NCBI GenBank assembly: GCA_963971425.1 | Contig: OZ020515.1 | Span: forward strand, 6,836,291-6,900,290 | Direction: 5' to 3' | DNA length: 64,000 nt | From: Bryoerythrophyllum caledonicum | Taxonomy: Eukaryota; Streptophyta; Bryopsida; Pottiales; Pottiaceae | Shown: in pieces, positions 23,039-31,639 of the stretch | How the letters are laid out: each line of letters begins with the position of its first letter | How positions within the stretch are numbered: the stretch's first letter is position 1 | The notes under the pieces: model-generated | The model's database searches: none | What the model was told of the DNA's origin: nothing | The model's input: only the letters and a program-made list of their open reading frames with translations | Program-made: the position numbers and the translations under genes

Positions 23039-23731
23039 AGTTGACAATGGACTACCCGGATCTACCCTTGGACGTGCAGCCTGCGAGAGACACATGCGTT
23101 GTGTTACCTCCTATAGATTCAACAGTGAATGAACCCTATGTTGTCGAGGATCAAGGTGTCCTTGACATTTCTGCTAAGGTTGTAAATCAGGGAAATGTGG
23201 AGAGTTCGCGCAGGGAGGAGGTCTCTCAGAGTAGAACACACGGTACTGATGACGGAGATGTGACTCCTCTTCAACGTCAGGCTCAGATAATAGATCAGGA
23301 AGAAGGTCTCATGGACGGGCGAGGGATTCCAGAGGAGATTCGTGCTGAGTCTCTCCCTAGTTCTGGGAAGCAAACCATGTCAGCTGTTGAGTCCCGCTCT
23401 TCTTTGGGGCATTCGACGACGGTGGATGACTCTGCGGCTTGGGCATCGGACAGCGGCGCCGTTATATCCGATGCGGATGTATTAGCTAGCTTAGCTGCGG
23501 TTGTCTCCACAATGGAGACCGTCGATATTATTGCTTCGACGATTGCACGAGAGGTTCTTGTTGGCTTGTTGGAAGAGGCGAGTTAGGAAATACTGCCATT
23601 GAGCCCTGTGAAGCAGACTTCGACATTGACTATAGAGGAGAAGTTTGGCGACGTCCCTCAGACTTCCGTCCAAGACCAAGAGGCTTGGAGCTCCTCTAAA
23701 GCTAATTTCCGTCGCGACCAAGGACCACAAG
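23039..23731 (+). pseudogene. Ser/Asp-rich segment upstream of the FCP1-like module
   Basis: The exon follows GTGGACGCAG at 23038; the first ATG is 23047 (MDYPDLPLDVQPARD). About 180 residues of polar, low-complexity sequence reach TAG 23584 and continue in frame as EILPLSPVKQTS until about 23731, where a GTATAC donor is possible. No domain is recognised. It may be the disordered N-terminus of the following phosphatase-like module or the tail of the ParB-like gene. Confidence 0.4.
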
Positions 23732-23920
23732 GTATACCTCTTCCCTCCGCTAATTCATGTAAAACTCAGGTCTTGATCGTAGGGTCCTACGATATTTGGA
23801 TCCTCATCATAGGGTCCTATGATCCTCCCGTCCTCAAGTATCATTTATCCCAGCAGCGTCCTTGTTCCTAACCACTATGTCTTCTGTAAACGTACTCTGT
23901 ATTCCAGTGTCTTACGTGCA

Positions 23921-24612
23921 GAGGAACTGTTGCAGGAAACGTAGGTGCGGACATTGTAAAGACATCGCCCCTAATCAAAAAGGTGAGATTGCCTCGATAT
24001 ACCGACATCTTGGACTTTAACGGATTTCTGGTTCACAGGAAGGATAATAATAGATAGAGTATCCCTAGACCCGATAGTGCACAGTTTCTGAACACCCTGA
24101 ATGATCTGGCTACTATTGTGGTATGGAGCTGCGCCGTCGAGAGAAACGTGCGTAAGATGCTGGAGAAAGTCCTCGGTTCTGATATCATGGAGGGCATAGT
24201 AATCATGACACAAAATCATACAACAAGATCCTCTTTTCCGAGAGAGGAGAATAGAGATAAGCCCTACCAGCTTAAGGACATTTAGAAAATCCCTACAATA
24301 GTTGATCACGCAGACCTGGACATGACATTACTCATCGACGACAGCGCTGAGAAGAACCTTTTGAACGATGAGTTCAGTGCGGTTCACCCTGAACCTTGGA
24401 CATGTGACGTGAACCACAAGTTCCTCATTGACATCATGCTTCCGTGGTTAGGAAGGATGTTTAATTCCGGCCTTTCCGTGATTCAATATGTTCGTAATAA
24501 TTCCCTTCCCAGATGTCCGTCTTCTACCATCTTTAGGACTTCAAAATTAGCACAAAATATAGTATTTGGGTGTTCACGGTCATGGGACTCGAGAAAGAAG
24601 ACATTTGTTTGA
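23921..24612 (+). pseudogene. FCP1-like (HAD, NLI-interacting-factor) phosphatase domain, module A
   Basis: The exon begins after CTTACGTGCAG and reads in one frame to TGA 24610 with TAG at 24055 and 24283. FCP1-type motifs appear in order: the nucleophile strand TDILDFNGFLV (DxN form of the DxD motif), RP near 24065, a helix and strand ending VVWSCAVERN (motif II, WSS-like), KPYQLKDI, and MTLLIDDSAEKN (motif III, DDS). Plant FCP1-homology proteins of this kind (DLNG start) are related to CTD phosphatases. A poly(A)-signal-like AATAAATA lies near 24690. The lower-case order of motifs is convincing, while activity is doubtful given the stops. Confidence 0.6.
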
Positions 24613-24830
24613 CCACTCATTCCTGTGGATGGTGTTTGAAGTTTGAGTTTCTGTTGGACTCAACAATTTGTAAGAAACCTTTTTGTATGTAAATAAATAT
24701 TTTTTCACTATCATCTACTCAATGTCAATTTCCATTCTCTTGTGCATCGTAGGATCCTGCGGTTATCCAACTCGTTGTAGCAGTTGGTTTTGATATTGCT
24801 TACAAATGTTTTCATTCTGTATGCGCACAG

Positions 24831-25475
24831 CGTCCCCCCGAGACCTCAAGGAAAGTAATCGTTTTGTCAGTGAACGGATTGCTTTGCTTCGAACAATACA
24901 AGAATGCCACCCCACGACGTTTCAAGCGTGAGAACGTTATCGTGCGGCCTGGTCTCCTTGAGTTCTTCACAATACTTCTTAGGTACTTCGAAGTTGGTAT
25001 ATGGTCATCTATGAATTTACCCCGCTTGAAGAAGGTTCTCAATTTTCTTCTACCAGAGGGCATCAGGTCACGACTTTTTTTTTTGTGTGGACGAAAGTAC
25101 TGTTCTAAGCCCGAGATGTATCCATACTGCGACAAGAATATATTCAGATTATCAGCTGACCAGAAGACGAAGCACATTTGCCTCCCTGGTCAAGTAATGA
25201 TGGTTGATGACCAACCAATGCGGCATGTCTTCAGCGGAAACTTTTTTTGTTACTTTCCGATGCCTTGGCTAGGAGAAATGACTATACCCAACGCGGTCGG
25301 TGTTATACCAAACATTACGACAACACTGATTCCATTTATCCTCCTGCTGAGATCTTACGCATCGGTGAATCAGTATCTCATGGGGTACCCAATGGACGGA
25401 AAGTTCCCTTGTAGATTGTTAGAAGGTTGGCACTATGACCGTGTTCTATACGGTCATGCTTATGAGAATCCATAA
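24831..25475 (+). pseudogene. FCP1-like domain, module B, catalytic Asp lost
   Basis: The exon begins after ATGCGCACAG and runs open for 215 codons to TAA 25473. Motifs are KVIVLSVNGLLC (Asp-to-Ser change at the nucleophile position of DLNG), VIVRPGLLEF, FEVGIWSSMN, KPEMYPYCDKN, VMMVDDQP and FFCYFPMPW. It parallels module A domain by domain, so the two look like a tandem duplication. Because the nucleophile is missing while the frame is intact, this copy could be a pseudo-phosphatase rather than plain debris. The short frame 25435-25620 overlaps it and is not separately supported. Confidence 0.6.
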
Positions 25476-25620
25476 CATTGTGATTGATTTTGAAGCCAGT
25501 GGTATGTTCCCAATTTATTATGTGAATAAAAATGGTGACTTACATGTTTATGCCTTCCATGTCCCTGACTATCTCGACGGTTATTACTACTTATATTCAG
25601 ACCATCATGTTCTTTTGTAG

Positions 25621-26335
25621 ATTGGCAGCCTAAACAATCGTAGGATCCTACGGTCGTAAGCCTCTATCAATGTCTCAAATCTTCTCAGCACATATTCGTA
25701 TATGTTTACTAATCCAAGTGCTTTCATGATTTGTATCGTAGGATCTTACTGTGTATGCCACGTATTCTGGTTTGCCACATCATACAACGTCGTTTGATGC
25801 TATTTTAAACATTGTGATACAATTTCATATAGTATGAAGAGCAATTCATAGCAAAAGAAAAAATTTGTAGTCCTATTTCTTTGTTTATAGTTTAACATCG
25901 TACTATCCTACGATCTGCAGTCCATATTGATTTTTGACCCTAAGTCCGGATATCCTCAAATAGTCCAAATTTAGTTAAATGTGGCATACAAGATATTTTT
26001 AGGAATTACTAAACTTGAAAGGGGGTACAATGTGACTCTAAAATTTCTTCTAAACCTAAGTTTAGAATTATCCCAAACAAGAATTAAATGATAAAAGAAA
26101 TAGGCCCACCTATAGAATCTTGTTTGCTTCCTCCTCCACCAACCAACCAAAGTGTTAAAAACTGTCTTTTCAAATTTTCATTAAACTCCCCATTTTTAGT
26201 GAATTTCCGTGGATAAGACAAAATATCAATTAGAAATAGCAAATTGCCATTGAACCCTAGGATACACTAGTAATGTCAATCATTACACCATATTGATGCA
26301 TGAAATTCTCCTCATTTATCTACACTTAAAATAAA
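25621..26335. other. no gene seen; three palindromes
   Basis: This AT-rich stretch contains the last palindrome copies (25637, 25735, 25897) and nothing else I can interpret. It marks the downstream edge of the ParB/FCP1 region. Confidence 0.5.
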
Positions 26336-26558
26336 CTACACTAAAGATCACATTTAGTGTAATGCTCAGTAAATGACTTGTAAATGTGATAAGTTTTTAC
26401 TTTAAGTGAATATTTTTACCAACTATGTTTATAATGATCCTCTTATTTGAATACTATAGAGAATTGTGCTCTTGGTAAAAATTGGCATCAAGAGTAAAAA
26501 CTTATCGCATTTACAAGTCATTTACTGAGCATTACACTAAATGTGATCTTTAGTGTAG
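26336..26558. mobile_element. fold-back MITE (Tc1/mariner-like, TA target), copy 1
   Basis: The 223-bp block is a near-complete inverted repeat whose arms begin TACACTAAAGATCACATTTA and whose ends lie on TA dinucleotides. The loop holds GATCCTCTTATTTGAATACT. A second copy in the opposite orientation lies at 28762-28982. There is no coding sequence, and a Stowaway-type origin is inferred from the TA target. Confidence 0.8.
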
Positions 26559-27227
26559 TTCCTGAAGTGTGACACTGTGACCTCAAAAGTGGTAGTCCGT
26601 AGTGTAGTTTCACCCTTGAACGTAATTACGTAGCGTGCTATGACCCATTAGAGAATTTTTGTCGAACATTTTCTTAGAATATTTCTTGAGCTTATATGGA
26701 CTGCGTAGCGACCCTGGCTCGCTAAACTGGCGCGGAGGTCATCGTATTGAACGAGGAGGTCATTGTTTTCAACAAGGAAGCCTTAAAATCAGCGAGGAGG
26801 TGTTGTAATCGGCGATGAGGGCGTTGTATTTTTTGTCATGATTGACCCAACCGAATACCGTGAGTTTTCGATGAGCTCTGAGTCGATTGGAAGCTCCGAG
26901 CCAGCCTTGCAAACCGCTACGACTTTCCAATGACAAATGCAACTCTTTGTATGGTACTATTGTGTCAAAGGTTGAATTTAATGATAATCGGTAGCGGATA
27001 TATATTGACTTTGAGGAGGAGTCTGCAAGTTGAAGCACTCACAAGCATCATGCCATGTGTAGAACCGCAGTACTAAGATATTCAGATCAATAACATTACG
27101 AGAAGTCGTTGCCTGAGTACTTCCACTGCTATTTGAGTGCATCCTTGGCTTCTATATTGATTCTTTCTGCTTTGTTCTATTTTGTAATTCATACTATGAT
27201 GTGTTACACGTGCACATTAGACATTAA
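26559..27227. other. no gene supported
   Basis: An 89-codon minus-strand frame (27038-26769) has no recognisable domain and no neighbours that support it. GAGGAGGTC-like words repeat loosely near 26730-26820. Nothing else is seen. Confidence 0.4.
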
Positions 27228-28591
27228 CCCCTAAGGTACCGTGACAATTTTACACCAGGAACACTTCAAAATTAATGGATTCTAACGTCAAAATACCTTA
27301 AACCGACACTTTAGTGATTTTGTGTTTCTAAAGTTGAGATTTAATTGCAAAAAAAATATGCTTGGGTAGAGAAATAAGGTTCTGATTTGTGAGAGAAAAA
27401 AAATTTGAAAACAACGTTGTAGATTGTGAGAAAAAAGAAAGAAAGTGGGTTTCCTCCAATCAACCCTAAGCGACCAGGTTTAGAGACAAAACCAAACCTT
27501 TAAAGCACATTAAACCGTCACCTCTATCCCACCAAACCGCCAGCTCCATCCAGCTCCATCCTTGCATTCATTGGTGGGCTTGGAATAGACTTGGAATATT
27601 TCTGACAGAAATTATGACAAAAAAGAGAGGAAGAAATCCGGTTCTGACGAGGTCTGCAGGGTCGCTTCAGGGTTGAGTGTCGGTTTAAGGTATTTTGACG
27701 TTAGTGCAATGAATAAAGAAGGTAACAAAAACTTTGATTTTTAGTTCTGACCGTAGGATCTCAATAAAGGCTTATTAAGTAATACATGTTCAAAATTTCA
27801 TAAACTTTGACCTCACGGATTAAAAGATTATAGTGTTTTTAGTCAAGCAAATGGTTCATTTTCTTCCCTGCGTTTAGTGGATCAGCAGACCTTGACTTCA
27901 GTTGGTGTCAAAAAATTTCACTACACAAGGTCTAAATCTATTACCATCTTGTTAAGCATGATGTTAGCTCCTAACACACCAATTTTTAAAGGTAGAGATG
28001 GGGTGTAGCATATTCAAAACAAGTGTGCAAGGAGTGGAGGCTCGAAATTTGATAATTCACACTTTAATTTTTTTTTAACTTAATATGTTTTCGATTGATA
28101 ATCCAAATGGTTAATAAGAAGGTTTACATTACATATTGTTGTGGAAAAAATAAAAAGTGAAAAATATAAAGATACCTAGGTTTTATGTGGAAAAGAAGAA
28201 GATTTTTTGGTTCCTTGCCCGACAATGAGTGACAATGTGTGAAAATGTTTGACTTGGGTTGGTATGCTATTTTTCACTAAAGACAAGAACTTTCTTTTGA
28301 CAATATGAAGGGAAATAATATTACTTGCAAGTATTGAAAATCTCACTTTCAATAGAGTGTCCTATCCAAAGTTTTTGGAGGTGCCCGAGGTGCCCGCCCT
28401 CCCCATTTAAAATTCAAAACCCTATAACTTTTTCATCAAATGTCCAATTTAGGACAAAATCGTTTTCCCACTAAGGTCTTGGTAATGTCTTTCTATAGTA
28501 AAATTTTCAAAGAAGAATGTTGGAAATTGACACCATAGGAACCTGACCGAACTTTCTAAAAGCCCATTTTTGACACTTGGTACCTTAGGGG
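27228..28591. mobile_element. TTAA-flanked non-autonomous element (piggyBac-like)
   Basis: CCCCTAAGGTACC at 27228 is repeated inverted at the right end (GGTACCTTAGGGG, to 28591), and TTAA flanks both sides (27224-27227 and 28592-28595). TTAA targets and CCC-starting inverted repeats are piggyBac features. The 1,364-bp element has no transposase. It contains a nested MITE at 27282-27704. Related sequence occurs at 45568-46437 and, diverged, at 13390-13950. Confidence 0.7.
27282..27704. mobile_element. nested MITE with perfect 28-bp inverted repeats
   Basis: CTAACGTCAAAATACC (first 16 of 28 bases) at 27282-27309 is matched exactly, inverted, at 27677-27704. The related copy at 45568 begins right after the position of this insert, which supports its being a separate insertion. 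No clear target duplication is seen. Confidence 0.7.
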
Positions 28592-28606
28592 TTAACAACG
28601 CCCAGG

Positions 28607-28735
28607 CATGGACATTTAACTTCCAGGCATAGACATTTAACTTCCAGGCATGGACATTTAACTTCCAGGCATGGACTTTCAACTTCCAGGCATAGACTTT
28701 TAACTTCTAGGCATGGACTTTATTAACCCCCAGGC
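28607..28735. repeat. 22-bp minisatellite, six to seven units
   Basis: Units of the form CCAGGCATGGACATTTAACTT repeat with small changes. A frame on the minus strand reading HAWKLNV repeats is this satellite in translation. The last unit and its flank (28694-28762) recur at 29359-29428, bracketing the MITE and the block between. Confidence 0.85.
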
Positions 28736-28761
28736 ATGGACCAGTGCAAAACCTGGAAGAC

Positions 28762-28982
28762 TACACTAAACATCGCATTTAGTGTAGCCCCCAGTAAATG
28801 ACTTGTAAATGCTATAAGTTTTTACTCTTGATGCCAATTTTTACCAAGAGCACAACTCCCTACAGTATTCAAATAAGAGGATCATCATAAATATAGTTGG
28901 TAAAAATATTCACTTAAAGTAAAAACTTATAGCATTTACAAGTCATTTACTGGGCGCTACACTAAATGCAATGTTTAGTGTA
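28762..28982. mobile_element. fold-back MITE (Tc1/mariner-like, TA target), copy 2
   Basis: Same family as 26336-26558 but inverted: the loop reads from the opposite strand. Arms begin TACACTAAACATCGCATTTA. TA lies at both ends. Confidence 0.8.
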
Positions 28983-29059
28983 CCAGACAATATGATAGCC
29001 CATCGAGGTTGTTGGACGGTAGCAAACCATCCTTGTTCGCGGCGCGGACAGGACATCCC

Positions 29060-29290
29060 TACGCTCGGACTTACCCGAGGTGGGCCCCGTCTTAATTGCA
29101 TGGGCTCATTTTTCTGGCCCTCCCATTTTGGGGGGATCAGAGGCTTTTTTTGGCTTTTTTTTAACGAAATTGGGGCCTGTGGCCCCAATTTAGTCTGTAG
29201 GTCCCCCTTTGGCTAAATTTAGGGCCCTATCCAAAAACAAAATAGGGGCCAGGTTTTGGCCCCACCACCTCCTCCCCTACCTGATAAGTT
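29060..29290. repeat. dispersed GC-rich repeat, inverted copy at 62272-62500
   Basis: GGGGCCAGGTTTTGGCCCC, AGGGCCCTATCCAAAAAC and GGTGGGCCCC occur in the same order, inverted, at 62272-62500. Frames in both copies are shadows of the repeat. The type of element is unknown. Confidence 0.7.
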
Positions 29291-29446
29291 TGAGCGTGGG
29301 GGTTTCCTATCAAATCGTTCGATAATGACGAATATGGAAATTATATATCAGGCATGAACTTTTAACTTCCAGTCATGGACTTTATTAACCCCCAGACATG
29401 GCCAGCGCAAAACCTGGAAGACTACAAGACAGTCTACTTCCAATTT

Positions 29447-30517
29447 TTTTTTTTTTTTTTTTTTTGACACAAGCAAAGAAAAACTTTACTGCAAAGAGAG
29501 AAGGGAGAAACAGAAGGCCGGGCAGCCCCGCCAAGTCCGGCGAGACCGGGTAAGCGCCCAAGCCGCAATTAGAAGTTAGTGGGGGGATTAGAACTAGAAT
29601 TAACACTAAGAGACCTAGGGAGAGAGTGCCAATGAGGCTTCTTATCCACCCAGGAGGCGAGAATGTCGTTGCAACACCACAGCTCTTTAAACCTCCTAGA
29701 GAACATCGTGCTCTTCTCAGGCGCTTGGGAGCTTCTAGACTGGGCCCTGATCCAGGCCGCACGCCCGTAGTCCACCAAACTAAGCCAAACTTTAGCTCTG
29801 AGCTTCTGCTTGGACCACTTACTCTCGTTGAAAACAACATCGTTCCTTTCACTCCACAAGAGCCACATGATGATGCCTCTCAGGAGGAGCCATATCCTGC
29901 TAACCGGAGAGTATCTTTTTGCAATCCTGTGACCAAAAATCCCTTGCTTCCAAGTTAACGCAAGCCCTTGCGGCAACTCCTCATCTCTCTGAGTAGCCAC
30001 GTTACTGTTGATGATGACCGAGACCACCTCACTATTAGAAGCACCAGAGGACTCGCTGGAAGACGGGGGGACTTCATGCACAATGGTGCTCAGCACGTTA
30101 CTTTTCCGTCTGGGCACTCCTTTCCTTCGCCGCCACCAGCGACTTCTCATGATGTCGGCACTATTCTTGGAGTATCGCCTTTGTTGTCTGACGACGTTCT
30201 GAGGAATCAGGCGCGTCAGCAAGTTGGCACTCCAAGTCCATATCGATTTGGCCGACTCGCATTCCCAAAACCTGTGGAGGGCAGTTTCCGGAGTCCCAAG
30301 CTCGCAGACAGGACAATTCACGTCAATAGAAGCATGAGCCTTTTTTCTCCAGACATTCACAGCGATGGCTTTGTGCCAAATGGCCCAGATCAGCCCAGCT
30401 TCCTTCTCTGCCCTCTCAGAATCCCAAACGTTGAGCCATTTGAGTTTGTAAGCCGCCGGAAGGATCCCCCTCCATTTGTTCTCAACGATCGGGGGGACAA
30501 GGTTTTTACTCCGCAGG
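29447..30517 (-). mobile_element. 5'-truncated LINE (L1-type) with 16-bp target duplication
   Basis: AGTCTACTTCCAATTT occurs at 29431-29446 and again at 30518-30533. Just inside the left copy is a run of about twenty T, the poly(A) tail of a minus-strand element. The insert is 1.07 kb and carries only the 3' end of an ORF2-type protein. The exact long duplication suggests a fairly recent insertion. Confidence 0.9.
29569..30517 (-). pseudogene. LINE ORF2 C-terminal fragment with zf-RVT domain
   Basis: The frame enters from the truncated edge (LKWLNVWDSE ... LIWAIWHKAIAVNVWRKK) and continues to a stop at 29569. CPVCELGTPETALHRFWEC is the reverse-transcriptase zinc-binding domain (CxxC ... HxxxxC) found at the end of plant L1-type ORF2 proteins. 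A Trp-rich segment (IWLLLRGIIMWLLWSERN) follows, as in the family. The reverse transcriptase and endonuclease are absent through 5' truncation. There is no internal stop in this stretch. The plus-strand frame at 29968-30642 is its shadow. Confidence 0.85.
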
Positions 30518-30533
30518 AGTCTACTTCCAATTT

Positions 30534-31387
30534 CGTTTCAAAGCCAAAAACGCTGAAAGCGTGCAGCAAACAATTAATTTTTTATATAACTTTCCCAAGG
30601 ACTCTGTACTCTATTGATTTAAAGGAATCTGTACTCTATTGAACTATAACTGCCAAGTTGAACTTTTTGCAAATGTCACTGTACGAACCTCATCTAATGT
30701 TATATAAGATGATGTGGTAAAATTTATGTGATTTTTAACTGCACGGATTGAAACATAGTTGCAAATTATCAAAGTGAAAAAATTTGTCTTCCAACGGAAT
30801 GATTGGTCCTTTAGGGTTAACCCTTAAACATTAGTCAAAAACTGTATATATAGGCATGTATTTTACTCCATGGAATACAAAAATGAATTAAAGTTTAGGA
30901 AGAAATACACCTTCAAAATGAAGAAATTTCAATTAATATCTTTCACTTGGAGGTTATTTCAATATCTTAACCTTATCATGTTTGAGTACGACGCCATACA
31001 TGGACTTTCAACTTCCATGACTTTGTGGTCACCAATAGGGCCAGACACATGAAGCCCAACCCGCAGTCCCATGGCATTAAAAGAAATTGGCGGGCCCCAC
31101 CCGCATGCACAGAATTTGCCCCCACCCGCATGTGGCTGCGCACATGCAATGCACACCAGGGCACTTAATTACCCCCACCGCAACTTATTCCTCCAATCAA
31201 TGTGAACGGGTTTTTTTTAATCACTTTCTTTCCAACAGTACGGCCATGGGGAATGCACCTCCGGCACTTTCGAGCTTTGAAAGCGGAGGTGGCTCCATTA
31301 TCCTTGTGCTTCATGTGTCCATAGTCTTATACTCTTCAAGCTCTAGTTCTTTGTGTGAAGGTTGCGGGGAGGGGAGTTTTTGGGTGG
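30534..31387. other. no gene seen
   Basis: AT-rich to 30960, then a C-rich piece with ACCCGCATG repeated at about 31090-31135. A stray copy of the minisatellite word (CATGGACTTTCAACTTCC) lies near 31000. Open frames are short and unsupported. Confidence 0.4.
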
Positions 31388-31639
31388 CCTTCACGCAGGG
31401 TTGTCATACTGGACGGACGTCCGGTTTGCCCGTCCGGTAGAGCTCTCGCCCGTCCGGTACAGTCAACATAGGGTTGACTTACCCGCAAGGTAAAAAACAG
31501 GCGACGAGGCAACCACATATGAACTAAAGTGCTGCCACGTAGGATTTAAACTAAAAAAAATGAATACTTGACAATATAAAATGGTATAATAGACGCAAAG
31601 ACGTGTCCGCCTTTAAATGGTAGGGGCGGAGACGTCCCC

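Larger units (their letters stand above)
21914..25914. repeat. eight dispersed copies of the 18-bp palindrome in introns and spacers
   Basis: Copies start at 21914, 22935, 23776, 23806, 24746, 25637, 25735 and 25897. None falls inside an open exon. Those at 23776 and 23806 share AGGGTCCT at the centre, and 23806 has paired changes at both flanks (ATCATAGGGTCCTATGAT). The last three lie downstream of the final coding segment. Confidence 0.88.

Noticed and set aside
27750..27762. Half-copy of the palindrome (CGTAGGATC), also near 45608 and inverted near 13940
   Set aside because: All three lie at the same place in one dispersed repeat family and lack the second arm, so they are unrelated to the ParB-region sites.
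28449..28682. Minus-strand frame with HAWKLNV repeats
   Set aside because: It is the 22-bp minisatellite in translation.
29968..30642. 224-codon plus-strand frame
   Set aside because: It is antisense to the LINE zf-RVT coding fragment, which has the recognisable domain.
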